From contig NZ_JBIWEX010000006.1 in NCBI RefSeq assembly GCF_044762745.1, positions 136,731 through 200,730 of the forward strand: DNA of 64,000 nt, written 5' to 3'. The stretch's first letter is position 1. Every line of letters begins with the position of its first letter. Source of the DNA: Psychrobacillus sp044762745 (GTDB lineage: Bacteria > Bacillota > Bacilli > Bacillales_A > Planococcaceae). This document shows, one piece after another, positions 53,181 to 62,283 of the stretch. The position numbers and the translations under genes are program-made. The notes beneath the pieces are model-generated. The model was not told the origin of the DNA and made no database searches. It was given only the letters and a program-made list of their open reading frames with translations.

Positions 53181-53651
53181 ATGCCTCGTAAAGGTCCTGT
53201 TTCCAAACGTGACGTGTTACCAGATCCAATTTATAATTCAAAACTAGTAACTCGTTTAATCAATAAAATGATGGTTGATGGTAAAAGAGGTACTTCTCAA
53301 AAAATTCTATACGGAGCGTTTGATCTTGTAAAAGAACGTTCTGGTAAAGATGCATTAGAAGTATTCGAAGCTGCATTAAACAATGTAATGCCAGTTCTAG
53401 AAGTTCGTGCTCGTCGTGTTGGTGGTGCAAACTACCAAGTACCGGTTGAAGTACGTCCTGATCGCCGTTCAACTTTAGGTCTTCGCTACCTAGTTAACTA
53501 TTCACGTCTTCGTGGAGAAAAAACAATGGAAGAGCGTTTAGCTAACGAAATTCTTGACGCATCTAACAATACTGGTGCTTCTGTTAAGAAACGTGAAGAT
53601 ATGCACAAAATGGCTGAAGCTAACAAAGCATTCGCACACTATCGTTGGTAA
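53181..53651 (+). CDS. rpsG: 30S ribosomal protein S7
   Basis: 156 residues, starting MPRKGPVSKRDVLPDPIYNS, with the RRVGGANYQVPVEVRPDRR motif. It organises the 30S head and may regulate the str mRNA. AAAGGAGGAAAA lies before the ATG. Confidence 0.98.
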   Translation: MPRKGPVSKRDVLPDPIYNSKLVTRLINKMMVDGKRGTSQKILYGAFDLVKERSGKDALEVFEAALNNVMPVLEVRARRVGGANYQVPVEVRPDRRSTLGLRYLVNYSRLRGEKTMEERLANEILDASNNTGASVKKREDMHKMAEANKAFAHYRW

Positions 53652-53701
53652 GATCTTCTTTAAAATGATACCTAATCCGAAATTGGAAGGAGAAATACAA
53701 T

Positions 53702-55780
53702 ATGGCTAGAGAGTTCTCCTTAGAAAAAACACGTAATATCGGGATCATGGCTCACATCGATGCTGGTAAAACGACTACTACGGAGCGTATTCTTTATTAC
53801 ACTGGTAAAATCCACAAGATTGGGGAAACTCATGAAGGTGCATCACAAATGGACTGGATGGAGCAAGAGCAAGAACGTGGTATTACAATCACTTCTGCTG
53901 CAACAACTGCTTCTTGGGATAACCACCGCGTAAATATCATCGACACACCAGGACACGTAGACTTCACAGTTGAAGTTGAACGTTCACTACGTGTACTTGA
54001 TGGTGCGGTTACAGTACTAGATGCACAATCTGGAGTTGAACCACAAACTGAAACAGTATGGCGTCAAGCTACAACTTATGGCGTACCACGTATTGTTTTC
54101 GTTAACAAAATGGATAAAACGGGCGCGGATTTCTTGTATTCTGTAGGAACACTTCATGACCGTTTACAAGCTAATGCTCATCCAATTCAGTTACCAATTG
54201 GTGCTGAGGATCAGTTCAGTGGAATTATTGACTTAGTAACGATGAAAGCTACTATGTATGGTAATGACTTAGGAACAGACATCCAAGAAACAGAAATTCC
54301 TGAAGAATACAAAGCGCAAGCTGAAGAATACCGTGAAAAACTAGTTGAAGCGGTAGCTGAACTTGACGAAGATTTGATGGAAAAATATCTTGGTGGAGAA
54401 GAAATTACGAACGAAGAATTAGTTGCTGGTATCCGTAAAGGTACTTTAAACGTAGAATTCTATCCAGTAGTATGTGGTACTGCATTTAAAAACAAAGGTG
54501 TTCAAAAAGTTTTGGACGCAGTTGTTGCATACCTTCCATCACCACTAGATATTCCTGCTATGAAAGGGATCGACCCTGATACTGAAGAAGAAGTTGAACG
54601 TCATTCAGATGACGCAGAACCATTCTCAGCATTAGCGTTCAAAGTAATGACAGACCCTTATGTTGGTAAGTTAACATTCTTCCGTGTATATTCTGGTACA
54701 TTACAATCAGGTTCTTATGTACAAAACTCTACAAAAGGTAAGCGTGAGCGTGTAGGACGTATTCTACAAATGCATGCTAACTCTCGTGAAGAAATCTCAG
54801 AAGTGCACTCTGGAGATATTGCAGCGGCTGTAGGTTTAAAAGATACAACTACTGGTGATACATTATGTGATGAAAAAGCTCTAGTAATTCTAGAATCTAT
54901 GGAATTCCCAGAACCAGTTATTTCACTATCTGTTGAACCAAAAACAAAAGCAGACCAAGATAAAATGGGTCAAGCTTTACAAAAACTTTCTGAAGAAGAT
55001 CCAACTTTCCGCGTGCATACTGACCAAGAAACTGGTCAAGTAATTATCGCTGGTATGGGTGAACTTCACCTTGATATCTTAGTAGACCGTATGCGTCGTG
55101 AGTTTAAAGTAGATGCTAACGTGGGTGCTCCACAAGTATCTTACCGTGAAACTTTCCGCTCTGCAGCTGAGGTTGAAGGTAAATTTGTTCGCCAATCTGG
55201 TGGACGTGGTCAATTCGGACACGTTTGGATTGAATTCTCTCCAAACGAAGAAGGAAAAGGCTTTGAATTTGAAAACGCAATCGTTGGTGGGGTAGTACCA
55301 CGTGAATATATTCCAGCTGTTGAAGCGGGTCTTCGTGACGCACTTGACAACGGGGTAATCGCAGGGTTCCCATTAATCGATATTAAAGCTAGATTATTCG
55401 ACGGATCATACCATGATGTTGACTCGAATGAGATGGCATTTAAAATTGCAGCATCTATGGCATTGAAAAATGCTGTATCTAAAGTAAACCCAGTACTTCT
55501 TGAGCCAATCATGAAAGTAGAAGTTGTTATTCCTGAAGAATATTTAGGAGACATCATGGGTGATATCACGTCTCGTCGTGGTCGTGTTGAAGGTATGGAT
55601 GCTCGTGGTAACGCACAAGTAGTACGTGCAATGGTTCCACTTGCTGAAATGTTCGGATATGCAACGTCTTTACGTTCTAATACGCAAGGACGCGGAGTAT
55701 TCTCTATGGTATTTGATCACTATGAAGATGTTCCTAAATCAATTTCAGAAGAAATTATTAAAAAACATAAAGGTGAATAA
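53702..55780 (+). CDS. fusA: Elongation factor G
   Basis: 692 residues in five domains. The GTPase motifs are AHIDAGKTTTTERIL (G1), DTPGHVDF (G3) and NKMD (G4). It drives translocation and, with RRF, ribosome recycling. GGAAGGAGAAA stands upstream. Confidence 0.98.
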   Translation: MAREFSLEKTRNIGIMAHIDAGKTTTTERILYYTGKIHKIGETHEGASQMDWMEQEQERGITITSAATTASWDNHRVNIIDTPGHVDFTVEVERSLRVLDGAVTVLDAQSGVEPQTETVWRQATTYGVPRIVFVNKMDKTGADFLYSVGTLHDRLQANAHPIQLPIGAEDQFSGIIDLVTMKATMYGNDLGTDIQETEIPEEYKAQAEEYREKLVEAVAELDEDLMEKYLGGEEITNEELVAGIRKGTLNVEFYPVVCGTAFKNKGVQKVLDAVVAYLPSPLDIPAMKGIDPDTEEEVERHSDDAEPFSALAFKVMTDPYVGKLTFFRVYSGTLQSGSYVQNSTKGKRERVGRILQMHANSREEISEVHSGDIAAAVGLKDTTTGDTLCDEKALVILESMEFPEPVISLSVEPKTKADQDKMGQALQKLSEEDPTFRVHTDQETGQVIIAGMGELHLDILVDRMRREFKVDANVGAPQVSYRETFRSAAEVEGKFVRQSGGRGQFGHVWIEFSPNEEGKGFEFENAIVGGVVPREYIPAVEAGLRDALDNGVIAGFPLIDIKARLFDGSYHDVDSNEMAFKIAASMALKNAVSKVNPVLLEPIMKVEVVIPEEYLGDIMGDITSRRGRVEGMDARGNAQVVRAMVPLAEMFGYATSLRSNTQGRGVFSMVFDHYEDVPKSISEEIIKKHKGE

Positions 55781-55809
55781 TTGATATTTCACCTGAATTA
55801 AAGTATAAC
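55781..55809 (+). promoter_or_regulatory. Separate promoter of tuf
   Basis: TTGATA and TATAAC have a 17-base spacer. It gives tuf its own transcript besides read-through from fusA. Confidence 0.7.
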
Positions 55810-55822
55810 TAGTTTATAGAGT

Positions 55823-55859
55823 ATAAAAGATAGGGGGACGTACGCCCTCTACCTTTTAT
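55823..55859 (+). other. Hairpin in the tuf leader
   Basis: ATAAAAG...TAG..GG pairs imperfectly with CC..CTA..CTTTTAT around ACGTACG. It could stabilise or regulate the tuf mRNA. Confidence 0.55.
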
Positions 55860-55898
55860 CATAAAAAAATCATACAATTACTGAGGAGGATCTCTCTA

Positions 55899-57086
55899 AT
55901 GGCTAAAGAAAAATTTGACCGTTCAAAAACGCATGCTAATATTGGTACAATCGGACACGTTGACCATGGTAAAACAACTTTAACTGCTGCTATCGCAACA
56001 GTTCTTTCTAAAAAAATGGGTGGTACAGCTAGATCTTACGCTGATATCGATAACGCACCAGAAGAAAAAGAACGCGGTATTACAATCAATACTTCACACG
56101 TTGAGTATGAAACAGCATCTCGTCACTACGCACACGTAGACTGCCCAGGACATGCTGACTATGTTAAAAACATGATCACAGGTGCAGCTCAAATGGACGG
56201 CGGTATCTTAGTAGTATCTGCTGCTGATGGTCCAATGCCACAAACTCGTGAGCATATCCTTCTTTCACGTCAAGTAGGTGTTCCTTACCTAGTTGTATTC
56301 ATGAACAAATGTGATATGGTTGACGACGAAGAACTTCTTGAATTAGTTGAAATGGAAATTCGTGACCTTCTTTCAGAATATGAATTCCCAGGCGACGATA
56401 TTCCAGTAATTAAAGGTTCTGCTCTTAAAGCTCTTGAAGGTGAACCAGAATGGGAAGAAAAAATCGTTGAACTAATGGACGCTGTTGATAGCTATATCCC
56501 AACTCCAGAACGTCAAACTGACAAACCATTCATGATGCCAGTTGAGGACGTATTCTCAATCACTGGTCGTGGTACTGTTGCTACTGGACGTGTTGAACGT
56601 GGACAAGTTAAAGTAGGAGACGTTGTAGACATCATCGGTATTACTGAAGAAGCAAAATCTACTACTGTAACTGGAGTAGAAATGTTCCGTAAACTTCTTG
56701 ACTATGCTGAAGCTGGGGATAACATCGGTGCTCTTCTTCGTGGGGTAGCTCGTGAAGAAATCCAACGTGGACAAGTATTAGCTAAACCAGGCTCAATCAC
56801 TCCACACACTGACTTCAAAGCTGAAGTTTATGTTCTTTCAAAAGAAGAGGGTGGACGTCATACTCCATTCTTCTCTAACTACCGCCCACAGTTCTACTTC
56901 CGTACAACTGACGTAACAGGCGTTTGTAACTTACCAGAAGGCGTAGAAATGGTTATGCCTGGAGACAACATCGAAATGACTGTTTCTCTAATCTCTCCAA
57001 TCGCTCTTGAAGAAGGTACTAAATTCTCTATCCGTGAGGGTGGACGTACTGTAGGCGCTGGTGTAGTTGCTACTATCACTAAGTAA
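55899..57086 (+). CDS. tuf: Elongation factor Tu
   Basis: 395 residues. The GTPase motifs are GHVDHGKTT, DCPGHADY and NKCDMVD, followed by the two beta-barrel domains. It brings aminoacyl-tRNA to the ribosome. GAGGAGGATCT lies before the ATG. Strong codon bias fits very high expression. The usual next genes (the S10 cluster) are not found downstream in the window. Confidence 0.98.
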   Translation: MAKEKFDRSKTHANIGTIGHVDHGKTTLTAAIATVLSKKMGGTARSYADIDNAPEEKERGITINTSHVEYETASRHYAHVDCPGHADYVKNMITGAAQMDGGILVVSAADGPMPQTREHILLSRQVGVPYLVVFMNKCDMVDDEELLELVEMEIRDLLSEYEFPGDDIPVIKGSALKALEGEPEWEEKIVELMDAVDSYIPTPERQTDKPFMMPVEDVFSITGRGTVATGRVERGQVKVGDVVDIIGITEEAKSTTVTGVEMFRKLLDYAEAGDNIGALLRGVAREEIQRGQVLAKPGSITPHTDFKAEVYVLSKEEGGRHTPFFSNYRPQFYFRTTDVTGVCNLPEGVEMVMPGDNIEMTVSLISPIALEEGTKFSIREGGRTVGAGVVATITK

Positions 57087-57106
57087 TTAATGATATAATT
57101 TTTAGA

Positions 57107-57138
57107 ATCCATCTCGTGACGACGAGATGGATTTTTTT
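57107..57138 (+). terminator. Terminator after tuf
   Basis: ATCCATCTCGT pairs perfectly with ACGAGATGGAT around GACG. Seven T follow. Confidence 0.95.
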
Positions 57139-57213
57139 GTGCTTAGGAATTTTTTAATTTTATACCATAAATATAGAGCATTCCACTTTTAAATAGTACG
57201 TAATTGAACGTAA

Positions 57214-57561
57214 TATAGGGATAATGCGTCGGAAATAGCTTTTTCGGTGACCGCTGCGATTTTCACTGCAGTCGGACGCTTTCCGCCGGGTGAGCGATGA
57301 GCCATCACCGCCGCTTGCGCGTACGTTGTGATGTCTCATTTGCCCACTCATCCGCTGGAGTCCCCGCCTGCAGCGAAAATCAAAGAAAATTGCTAGCTAA
57401 TCAGCTTCAACTCATACAGTATATGGTTGAACTAGACAAAATCCACTACGAACGCAACAAACTAGCCTTCGAGCACGACACAGACTACCCCGAGCGTGAT
57501 AAAAAGACCGCTCAACACGACAAACCCGAAGATTCTATCCGTAAGACGCAGTATCCCTATA
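57214..57561 (+). repeat. 348-bp repeat element with terminal inverted repeats (copy 4)
   Basis: TATAGGGATAATGCGTC at the left end is inverted at the right end (GACGCAGTATCCCTATA) with one mismatch in 17. The left half holds the core: TCGGACGCTTTCCGCCGGG, TGAGCGATGAGCCATCACC and CCGCTGGAGTCCCCGCC. The right part (about 57410-57545) is not shared with the other copies and keeps an open reading frame rich in charged residues (ELDKIHYERNKLAFEHD). No ribosome site supports that frame. It fills most of the 537-base gap between tuf and the response regulator. Confidence 0.85.
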
Positions 57562-57623
57562 TTGTGAACTATACTTTTTTGTGCTTAAAAATAGTGTAAA
57601 CTGGTTATAAGAGGTGATGTCTA

Positions 57624-58313
57624 ATGAATGCACAAATTTTATTAATTGAAGACGATCAACTGATATTTGAAATGATTAAAGAGCGATTTCTACAATGGTC
57701 GCTTGATGTAATCCGACCGAATGACTTTCAAAAAGTGATGCATGTATTTATTGAGCAAAAGCCACAATTAGTCATTATTGATATACAATTGCCGTCTTAT
57801 GATGGCTTTCATTGGTGTAGAGAAATTCGTCATATTTCTAAAGTGCCAATTATTTTCTTATCTTCCCGAGATCATCCAATGGATATGATTATGGCGATGC
57901 AGATGGGTGCAGATGACTTTGTACAAAAGCCATTCAATATGGATGTGCTACTTGCAAAGGTGCAAGCATTATTGCGAAGAACATATGATTATCAGGAAGA
58001 GAAACTGGACGTTAGTAATTGGAATGGTGCAATCATTGACTTCGCAAAAAGCGAAGTGAGAAAGCTAGAAAAATCGATTGAACTCACTAAAAATGAGCTT
58101 TTTATACTGCGTATTCTCTTAAAATCTGTGGATGCGATCGTTTCCCGGGATGAATTAATGCGGGAACTTTGGGATGATGAGCGATTTGTAAATGATAATA
58201 CTTTATCTGTAAATGTAAATAGATTGCGATTAAAGCTAGAGGAAATTGGATTAACAGAGGTTATTGTAACGAAAAAAGGATTAGGCTATATGGCAATCAC
58301 GAAAGAGGGGTAA
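57624..58313 (+). CDS. BceR-like response regulator (OmpR family)
   Basis: 229 residues. The receiver domain has acidic residues at E9, D10 and D11, the phospho-acceptor D53 in IIDIQLP and the conserved Lys in VQKPF. The C-terminal winged helix ends with VNRLRLKLEEIGL and KGLGYM. Regulators of this group pair with intramembrane-sensing kinases and control the adjacent ABC transporter, usually in response to peptide antibiotics. AGAGGTGATG precedes the ATG. It is six bases from the kinase gene. Confidence 0.92.
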   Translation: MNAQILLIEDDQLIFEMIKERFLQWSLDVIRPNDFQKVMHVFIEQKPQLVIIDIQLPSYDGFHWCREIRHISKVPIIFLSSRDHPMDMIMAMQMGADDFVQKPFNMDVLLAKVQALLRRTYDYQEEKLDVSNWNGAIIDFAKSEVRKLEKSIELTKNELFILRILLKSVDAIVSRDELMRELWDDERFVNDNTLSVNVNRLRLKLEEIGLTEVIVTKKGLGYMAITKEG

Positions 58314-58319
58314 AGTTAA

Positions 58320-59321
58320 TTGTTCATCTCGTACATAAAAGAAAGAAGAGCGTGGATTCTCTTTTTCGTTGGCTTGCAAATTTGGTTGAACATCATACTA
58401 ACTTTAGATATTGCATTTCAAGATGTTTCTATTCTTTATATTAACCTTGTAGATATAATAGCCTTTCTTCTATTCATTTGGTGGAGGTATAGGAAAGAAA
58501 CAGCTTATTATAAAGCATTAAAAGAAAGTGCAATGTTAGCTTCCCTTCCAGAAGGTGAGTCCTGCTTTGAGAAGAAAATGACGAGTATTATGGAAGAATT
58601 GATATTAGTAAATACAGAGGAATTGAATCAGTTAAAAGTGCAGCATTTAGAAGAGAATGATCGCATTTTATCATGGATTCATGAAGTGAAGACTCCTTTG
58701 ACTGGTATGCGTCTTATTATCGATGCTGTACAGGAACGGCCATTGCAGGAGAAACTGGAGGTCGAGTGGTTAAGAATTCACTTATTATTAGACCAGCAGC
58801 TCCATCATACAAGATTACCTTCCTTGGAAAAGGATTACTTAGTGGAGAACGTTCCACTTCAAAAAATAACATATACAGAAATTAAAGAACTGCAAGCATG
58901 GTGCATGCAAAAAGGAATTGGTTTTGAAATTGACCTCCTGCAGGAAGAAGTGCTGACTGACCAAAAATGGTTAGCATTTATCCTCAGGCAAGTATTATCG
59001 AATGCAGTTAAGTACAGCGATGCAGATAAGGAAATTCACATTTTTTCTAGAAAAGACGAAGCAGGTCATACCGTTTTGACTGTAAAAGACTTTGGAAGTG
59101 GGATAACGAAGGCAGACCTACCTCGTATTTTTGAAAAGTCATTTACTGGTACAATGGGAAGGAATACGGTTGCTTCCACTGGAATGGGCCTATATTTAGC
59201 AAAAAATGCAGCAGATAAATTGGGGATACGAATAGATGTGGATTCTAAAATTGGTGAAGGCTCTGCGTTTTCATTACGATTCCCTCTAAAAAACGAAATG
59301 AGTAGAATAGCTAGTAGGTGA
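58320..59321 (+). CDS. BceS-like intramembrane-sensing histidine kinase
   Basis: 333 residues. Two N-terminal membrane helices with almost no outside loop are followed by a DHp domain with H121 in SWIHEVKTPLTGM and the ATPase domain (NAVKYSD, DFGSGI, TGMGLYLAK). This architecture lacks a sensing domain; such kinases read the state of the BceAB transporter. TTG 58320 follows AGAGGGG. Its stop lies inside a perfect hairpin. Confidence 0.92.
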   Translation: MFISYIKERRAWILFFVGLQIWLNIILTLDIAFQDVSILYINLVDIIAFLLFIWWRYRKETAYYKALKESAMLASLPEGESCFEKKMTSIMEELILVNTEELNQLKVQHLEENDRILSWIHEVKTPLTGMRLIIDAVQERPLQEKLEVEWLRIHLLLDQQLHHTRLPSLEKDYLVENVPLQKITYTEIKELQAWCMQKGIGFEIDLLQEEVLTDQKWLAFILRQVLSNAVKYSDADKEIHIFSRKDEAGHTVLTVKDFGSGITKADLPRIFEKSFTGTMGRNTVASTGMGLYLAKNAADKLGIRIDVDSKIGEGSAFSLRFPLKNEMSRIASR

Positions 59322-59343
59322 CAAAATTGTCACCTACTTTATT
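59313..59343 (+). terminator. Hairpin overlapping the kinase stop codon
   Basis: AGTAGGTGACA pairs perfectly with TGTCACCTACT around AAAT, followed by a short TTTATT. It probably separates the regulator genes from the inducible transporter genes. Confidence 0.8.
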
Positions 59344-59366
59344 CGTTTGTCATGTAAATCGAACGA

Positions 59367-59396
59367 TTAACAAAACAAAAAGCCTTACACTAGAGT
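59367..59396 (+). promoter_or_regulatory. Candidate promoter of the BceAB-like operon
   Basis: TTAACA and TAGAGT are separated by 18 bases. The AT-rich stretch before it would be the natural place for the response regulator, but I could not fix a clear BceR inverted repeat. Confidence 0.4.
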
Positions 59397-59420
59397 TAAT
59401 ACGATGTAGGAGGTACATGC

Positions 59421-60182
59421 ATGACTATTTTAAGCGGACGTAAGATTAGAAAAGTTTATGGGAAAAAGTCAACTGCACAAGAAGTATTGAAAGGGATAGA
59501 TATGGAAGTACAGGAAGGGGAATTTGTTGGGATTATGGGACCATCGGGTTCTGGAAAAACAACATTGCTAAATGTACTAGCATCTATTGATAAAGTAACA
59601 GAAGGCGTTATTGAAATAAGTGGTCATAATTTACGTACGATGAAAGAAAGGGAGCTTTCTAATTTCCGTCGTGAACAATTAGGGTTTATCTTTCAAGACT
59701 ATAATCTGTTAGATACATTGACAGTGAAGGAAAATATATTATTACCACTTTCCATTAGTAATATTTCCAAAAAAGAAGCGGAAGCACGTTTTCAAGACCT
59801 TGCTAAAACATTAGGAATTGGTGATCTCGCGAATAAATATCCAAACGAAATATCTGGAGGACAAAAGCAAAGAACATCCGCAGCACGTGCTTTGATCAGT
59901 AATCCCACTGTAGTCTTTGCTGATGAGCCAACAGGGGCTCTAGATTCTAAAGCAGCTACTGCACTGCTCAGTAATCTAGAGAAAATTAATCTTGATAAAA
60001 AAGTGACGATTATGATGGTCACTCATGATGCGGTTGCCGCAAGTTTCTGTTCACGCGTGTTATTTCTAAAGGATGGGCAATTATATACGGAACTATATAA
60101 AGGCGAGAAAGACCGGATGCGATTTTACCAAGAGATTATGAGTACGCAAAGTGTACTTGGCGGTGATGGCTATGACGCTTAG
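59421..60182 (+). CDS. BceA-like ABC transporter ATPase
   Basis: 253 residues. Walker A is GPSGSGKTTL, the signature is ISGGQKQRTSAARAL (the SGGQKQRT form is typical of the BceA/MacB type) and Walker B is VVFADEPTGALD. It should power removal of peptide antibiotics from their lipid targets and also signal to the kinase. GTAGGAGGT is upstream. It overlaps the permease gene by 11 bases. Confidence 0.93.
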   Translation: MTILSGRKIRKVYGKKSTAQEVLKGIDMEVQEGEFVGIMGPSGSGKTTLLNVLASIDKVTEGVIEISGHNLRTMKERELSNFRREQLGFIFQDYNLLDTLTVKENILLPLSISNISKKEAEARFQDLAKTLGIGDLANKYPNEISGGQKQRTSAARALISNPTVVFADEPTGALDSKAATALLSNLEKINLDKKVTIMMVTHDAVAASFCSRVLFLKDGQLYTELYKGEKDRMRFYQEIMSTQSVLGGDGYDA

Positions 60183-62160
60183 TCAATTGGTTTTCCGAAG
60201 CATGAAGAAAAATATTAAGCACTATTATTTATATTTCTTTGCACTTATATTCAGTGTGACACTTTACTTTTCTTTTGTTACTTTGCAATACAATCCTAGT
60301 ATAGTGGATGTATCTCAAGGGGTAAAGGTTACCGCTGGGTTGAAGGCCGCATCGTATATATTGTTATTTGTAGTAGTGTTCTTTGTTCTGTATGCCAATC
60401 TTTTGTTTATGAAAAGAAGAAGTAAAGAAATTGGGCTCTACCAGCTAATAGGGATGTCTAAAGGGCTTGTGACAAGGCTATTAGTGTTAGAGAATACGAT
60501 TCTATGGGTTAGTGCACTTGCGTTAGGTGTAGGACTAGGATTTTTAACTTCTAGAATTTTCGCGATGGTTTTACTGCGCATTCTAGAAAAAGATGTGTTG
60601 GTTCAGTTAGTATTTTCAGTTGAAGCTCTGCAAATGACAATTTTCGTGTTTCTGGTGTTATTGATTGTAGTGTTGATCCAGACAGCAATTGGTATCCGAC
60701 GAGTCTCATTACTTGCGTTGTTTACGGCAAACGCAACATCCGATGTAAAAGTGAAGAAATTTAATAGGTTTCAAATGTTACTTGGCTTCATAGGCCTTTT
60801 ATTAATCGGTTATGGGTATTATTTGTCTACTACTTTATTCGAACTAGATAGTAATAATCCTAATATGCTTCTATACAAAATGCTCGCTATTTTAGGTTCA
60901 ACAATTGGAGGAACATTTTTTGTTTTTCGATTTTCAGTAGCATTCTTATTGAATTTAATTCGAACACAGAAAAAAGGACATTTGTCTATTCAGGATGTAT
61001 TGTCGCTATCGCCAATTATGCATCGAATGAAATCGAATGCTATGTCGTTAACTGTAATTACAGTGATATCCGCTACAGCATTAGGAATTCTTTGTTTGTC
61101 GTATATCTCGTATTACTCAGCAGGTTCATCGGCAAAACAGAGCATACCGTTTGATTATATTGTCATGAATGACCAAGGCAAGGCATTTATAGAGAGATTA
61201 AATGAGGAAAAAATAGAATTTACACAAACGGATATTGAATTGTTGGATGTGGAAGTCAATACCACGGATTTATATGCTAGTGACATGCCGGCCGGGATAA
61301 GTATGATAACTAAAGGACCCATGACAATCTCAAAGCTTAGTGATGCACAACAGGTAATCCCAGAGCTTTCGTTAAAAGCAGGGGAAGGGTATATCACTGG
61401 CTATAGCAGTATGATGTCAGAAATAGTGGAACTGAAGGAAAATAATCCGGTACAGCTAACAACATCGGATGGAGAAGAAGCTATTACAATTAAAGAAATC
61501 AAATCGGATTCATTACTTGCGTATTACCTAACAGGTGCCGGCATGACAATAGTTGTAACGGATGATCAATTTGAAAAACTTACAGCTGACGCTAAGATCA
61601 AACAACAAACGACATGGGAAAAACAAGTTGGTATCGATTTAGCAGATAAGGCGCAGCTAAAAGAGGTTCAAGCGATATACGAGGAAACAACAAATAATGG
61701 TCATTTTGAAGTTACAAAAGATGATGGTGTAATTATCAGCGTGAACATGGATTCTAAAGAAGAATATAGATTGTCGATGCTAGATATATTTGGACTAATT
61801 ATCTTTGTAACAGGCTTCTTAGGCTTAGCGTTTTTAATGACTACTGGTAGTATCTTATACTTTAAACAAATGACGGAAGCGGAAGAAGAGAAAGCTTCCT
61901 ATACAGTGCTTAGGAAAATTGGTTTCACTACTAATGAGCTGATGAAAGGAATTTATAAAAAGCAGTTGTTTAACTTCGGCGTTCCTTTAGTTATAGGTTT
62001 AGCACATAGTTACTTCGCTGTAAAATCTGGATGGATGCTATTTGGTACAGAACTAGTAGCGCCTTTACTAATCACGATGGGTATTTATGTGATTTTATAT
62101 TCGATCTTTGCATTTCTCTCTATTGGTTACTATCGAAAAGTTGTAAATGAATCATTGTAA
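60172..62160 (+). CDS. BceB-like ABC transporter permease
   Basis: 662 residues, FtsX/MacB superfamily with about ten membrane helices. A large extracellular region (roughly 330-540) lies between two of them, which in BceB proteins contributes to recognition. The cytoplasmic KRRSKEIGLYQLIGMSKG segment is the typical coupling element. ATG 60172 is used; the frame is open upstream to 60151 but the SD-like GGTGATG sits in between. Substrate cannot be told from sequence; bacitracin, lantibiotics or other cell-wall peptides are all possible. Confidence 0.92.
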   Translation: MTLSQLVFRSMKKNIKHYYLYFFALIFSVTLYFSFVTLQYNPSIVDVSQGVKVTAGLKAASYILLFVVVFFVLYANLLFMKRRSKEIGLYQLIGMSKGLVTRLLVLENTILWVSALALGVGLGFLTSRIFAMVLLRILEKDVLVQLVFSVEALQMTIFVFLVLLIVVLIQTAIGIRRVSLLALFTANATSDVKVKKFNRFQMLLGFIGLLLIGYGYYLSTTLFELDSNNPNMLLYKMLAILGSTIGGTFFVFRFSVAFLLNLIRTQKKGHLSIQDVLSLSPIMHRMKSNAMSLTVITVISATALGILCLSYISYYSAGSSAKQSIPFDYIVMNDQGKAFIERLNEEKIEFTQTDIELLDVEVNTTDLYASDMPAGISMITKGPMTISKLSDAQQVIPELSLKAGEGYITGYSSMMSEIVELKENNPVQLTTSDGEEAITIKEIKSDSLLAYYLTGAGMTIVVTDDQFEKLTADAKIKQQTTWEKQVGIDLADKAQLKEVQAIYEETTNNGHFEVTKDDGVIISVNMDSKEEYRLSMLDIFGLIIFVTGFLGLAFLMTTGSILYFKQMTEAEEEKASYTVLRKIGFTTNELMKGIYKKQLFNFGVPLVIGLAHSYFAVKSGWMLFGTELVAPLLITMGIYVILYSIFAFLSIGYYRKVVNESL

Positions 62161-62171
62161 TGATTAATAAG

Positions 62172-62212
62172 GGAAATGCCTCTTTGTTTGGAAAGCAAAG
62201 GGGCATTTTTCC
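62172..62212 (+). terminator. Terminator after the BceAB-like genes
   Basis: GGAAATGCCTCTTTG and CAAAGGGGCATTTTTCC pair over about 15 bp with a T-run. Confidence 0.9.
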
Positions 62213-62213
62213 A

Positions 62214-62242
62214 TTGACATTAAGACTCATAACATATAAACT
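62214..62242 (+). promoter_or_regulatory. Promoter of the Na+/H+ antiporter-family gene
   Basis: TTGACA and TAAACT are separated by 17 bases. Confidence 0.75.
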
Positions 62243-62283
62243 TTCTCATATTAGTAATCTAGTGTGTGAAAGTGAGTGTTTAT

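Noticed and set aside
45370..56774. Many antisense frames of 60-120 residues across rpoB, rpoC, rpsG, fusA and tuf
   Set aside because: They are shadows of strongly codon-biased genes, with no ribosome sites or recognisable domains.
57297..57599. A 100-residue frame in repeat copy 4
   Set aside because: Its first half is repeat core and it has no start signals. Only the middle looks protein-like, so it is mentioned as a finding and not called a gene.
59340..59420. A BceR-type inverted binding site before the BceAB-like genes
   Set aside because: TTACA and TGTAA-like pieces are present but not in the expected spacing or orientation.
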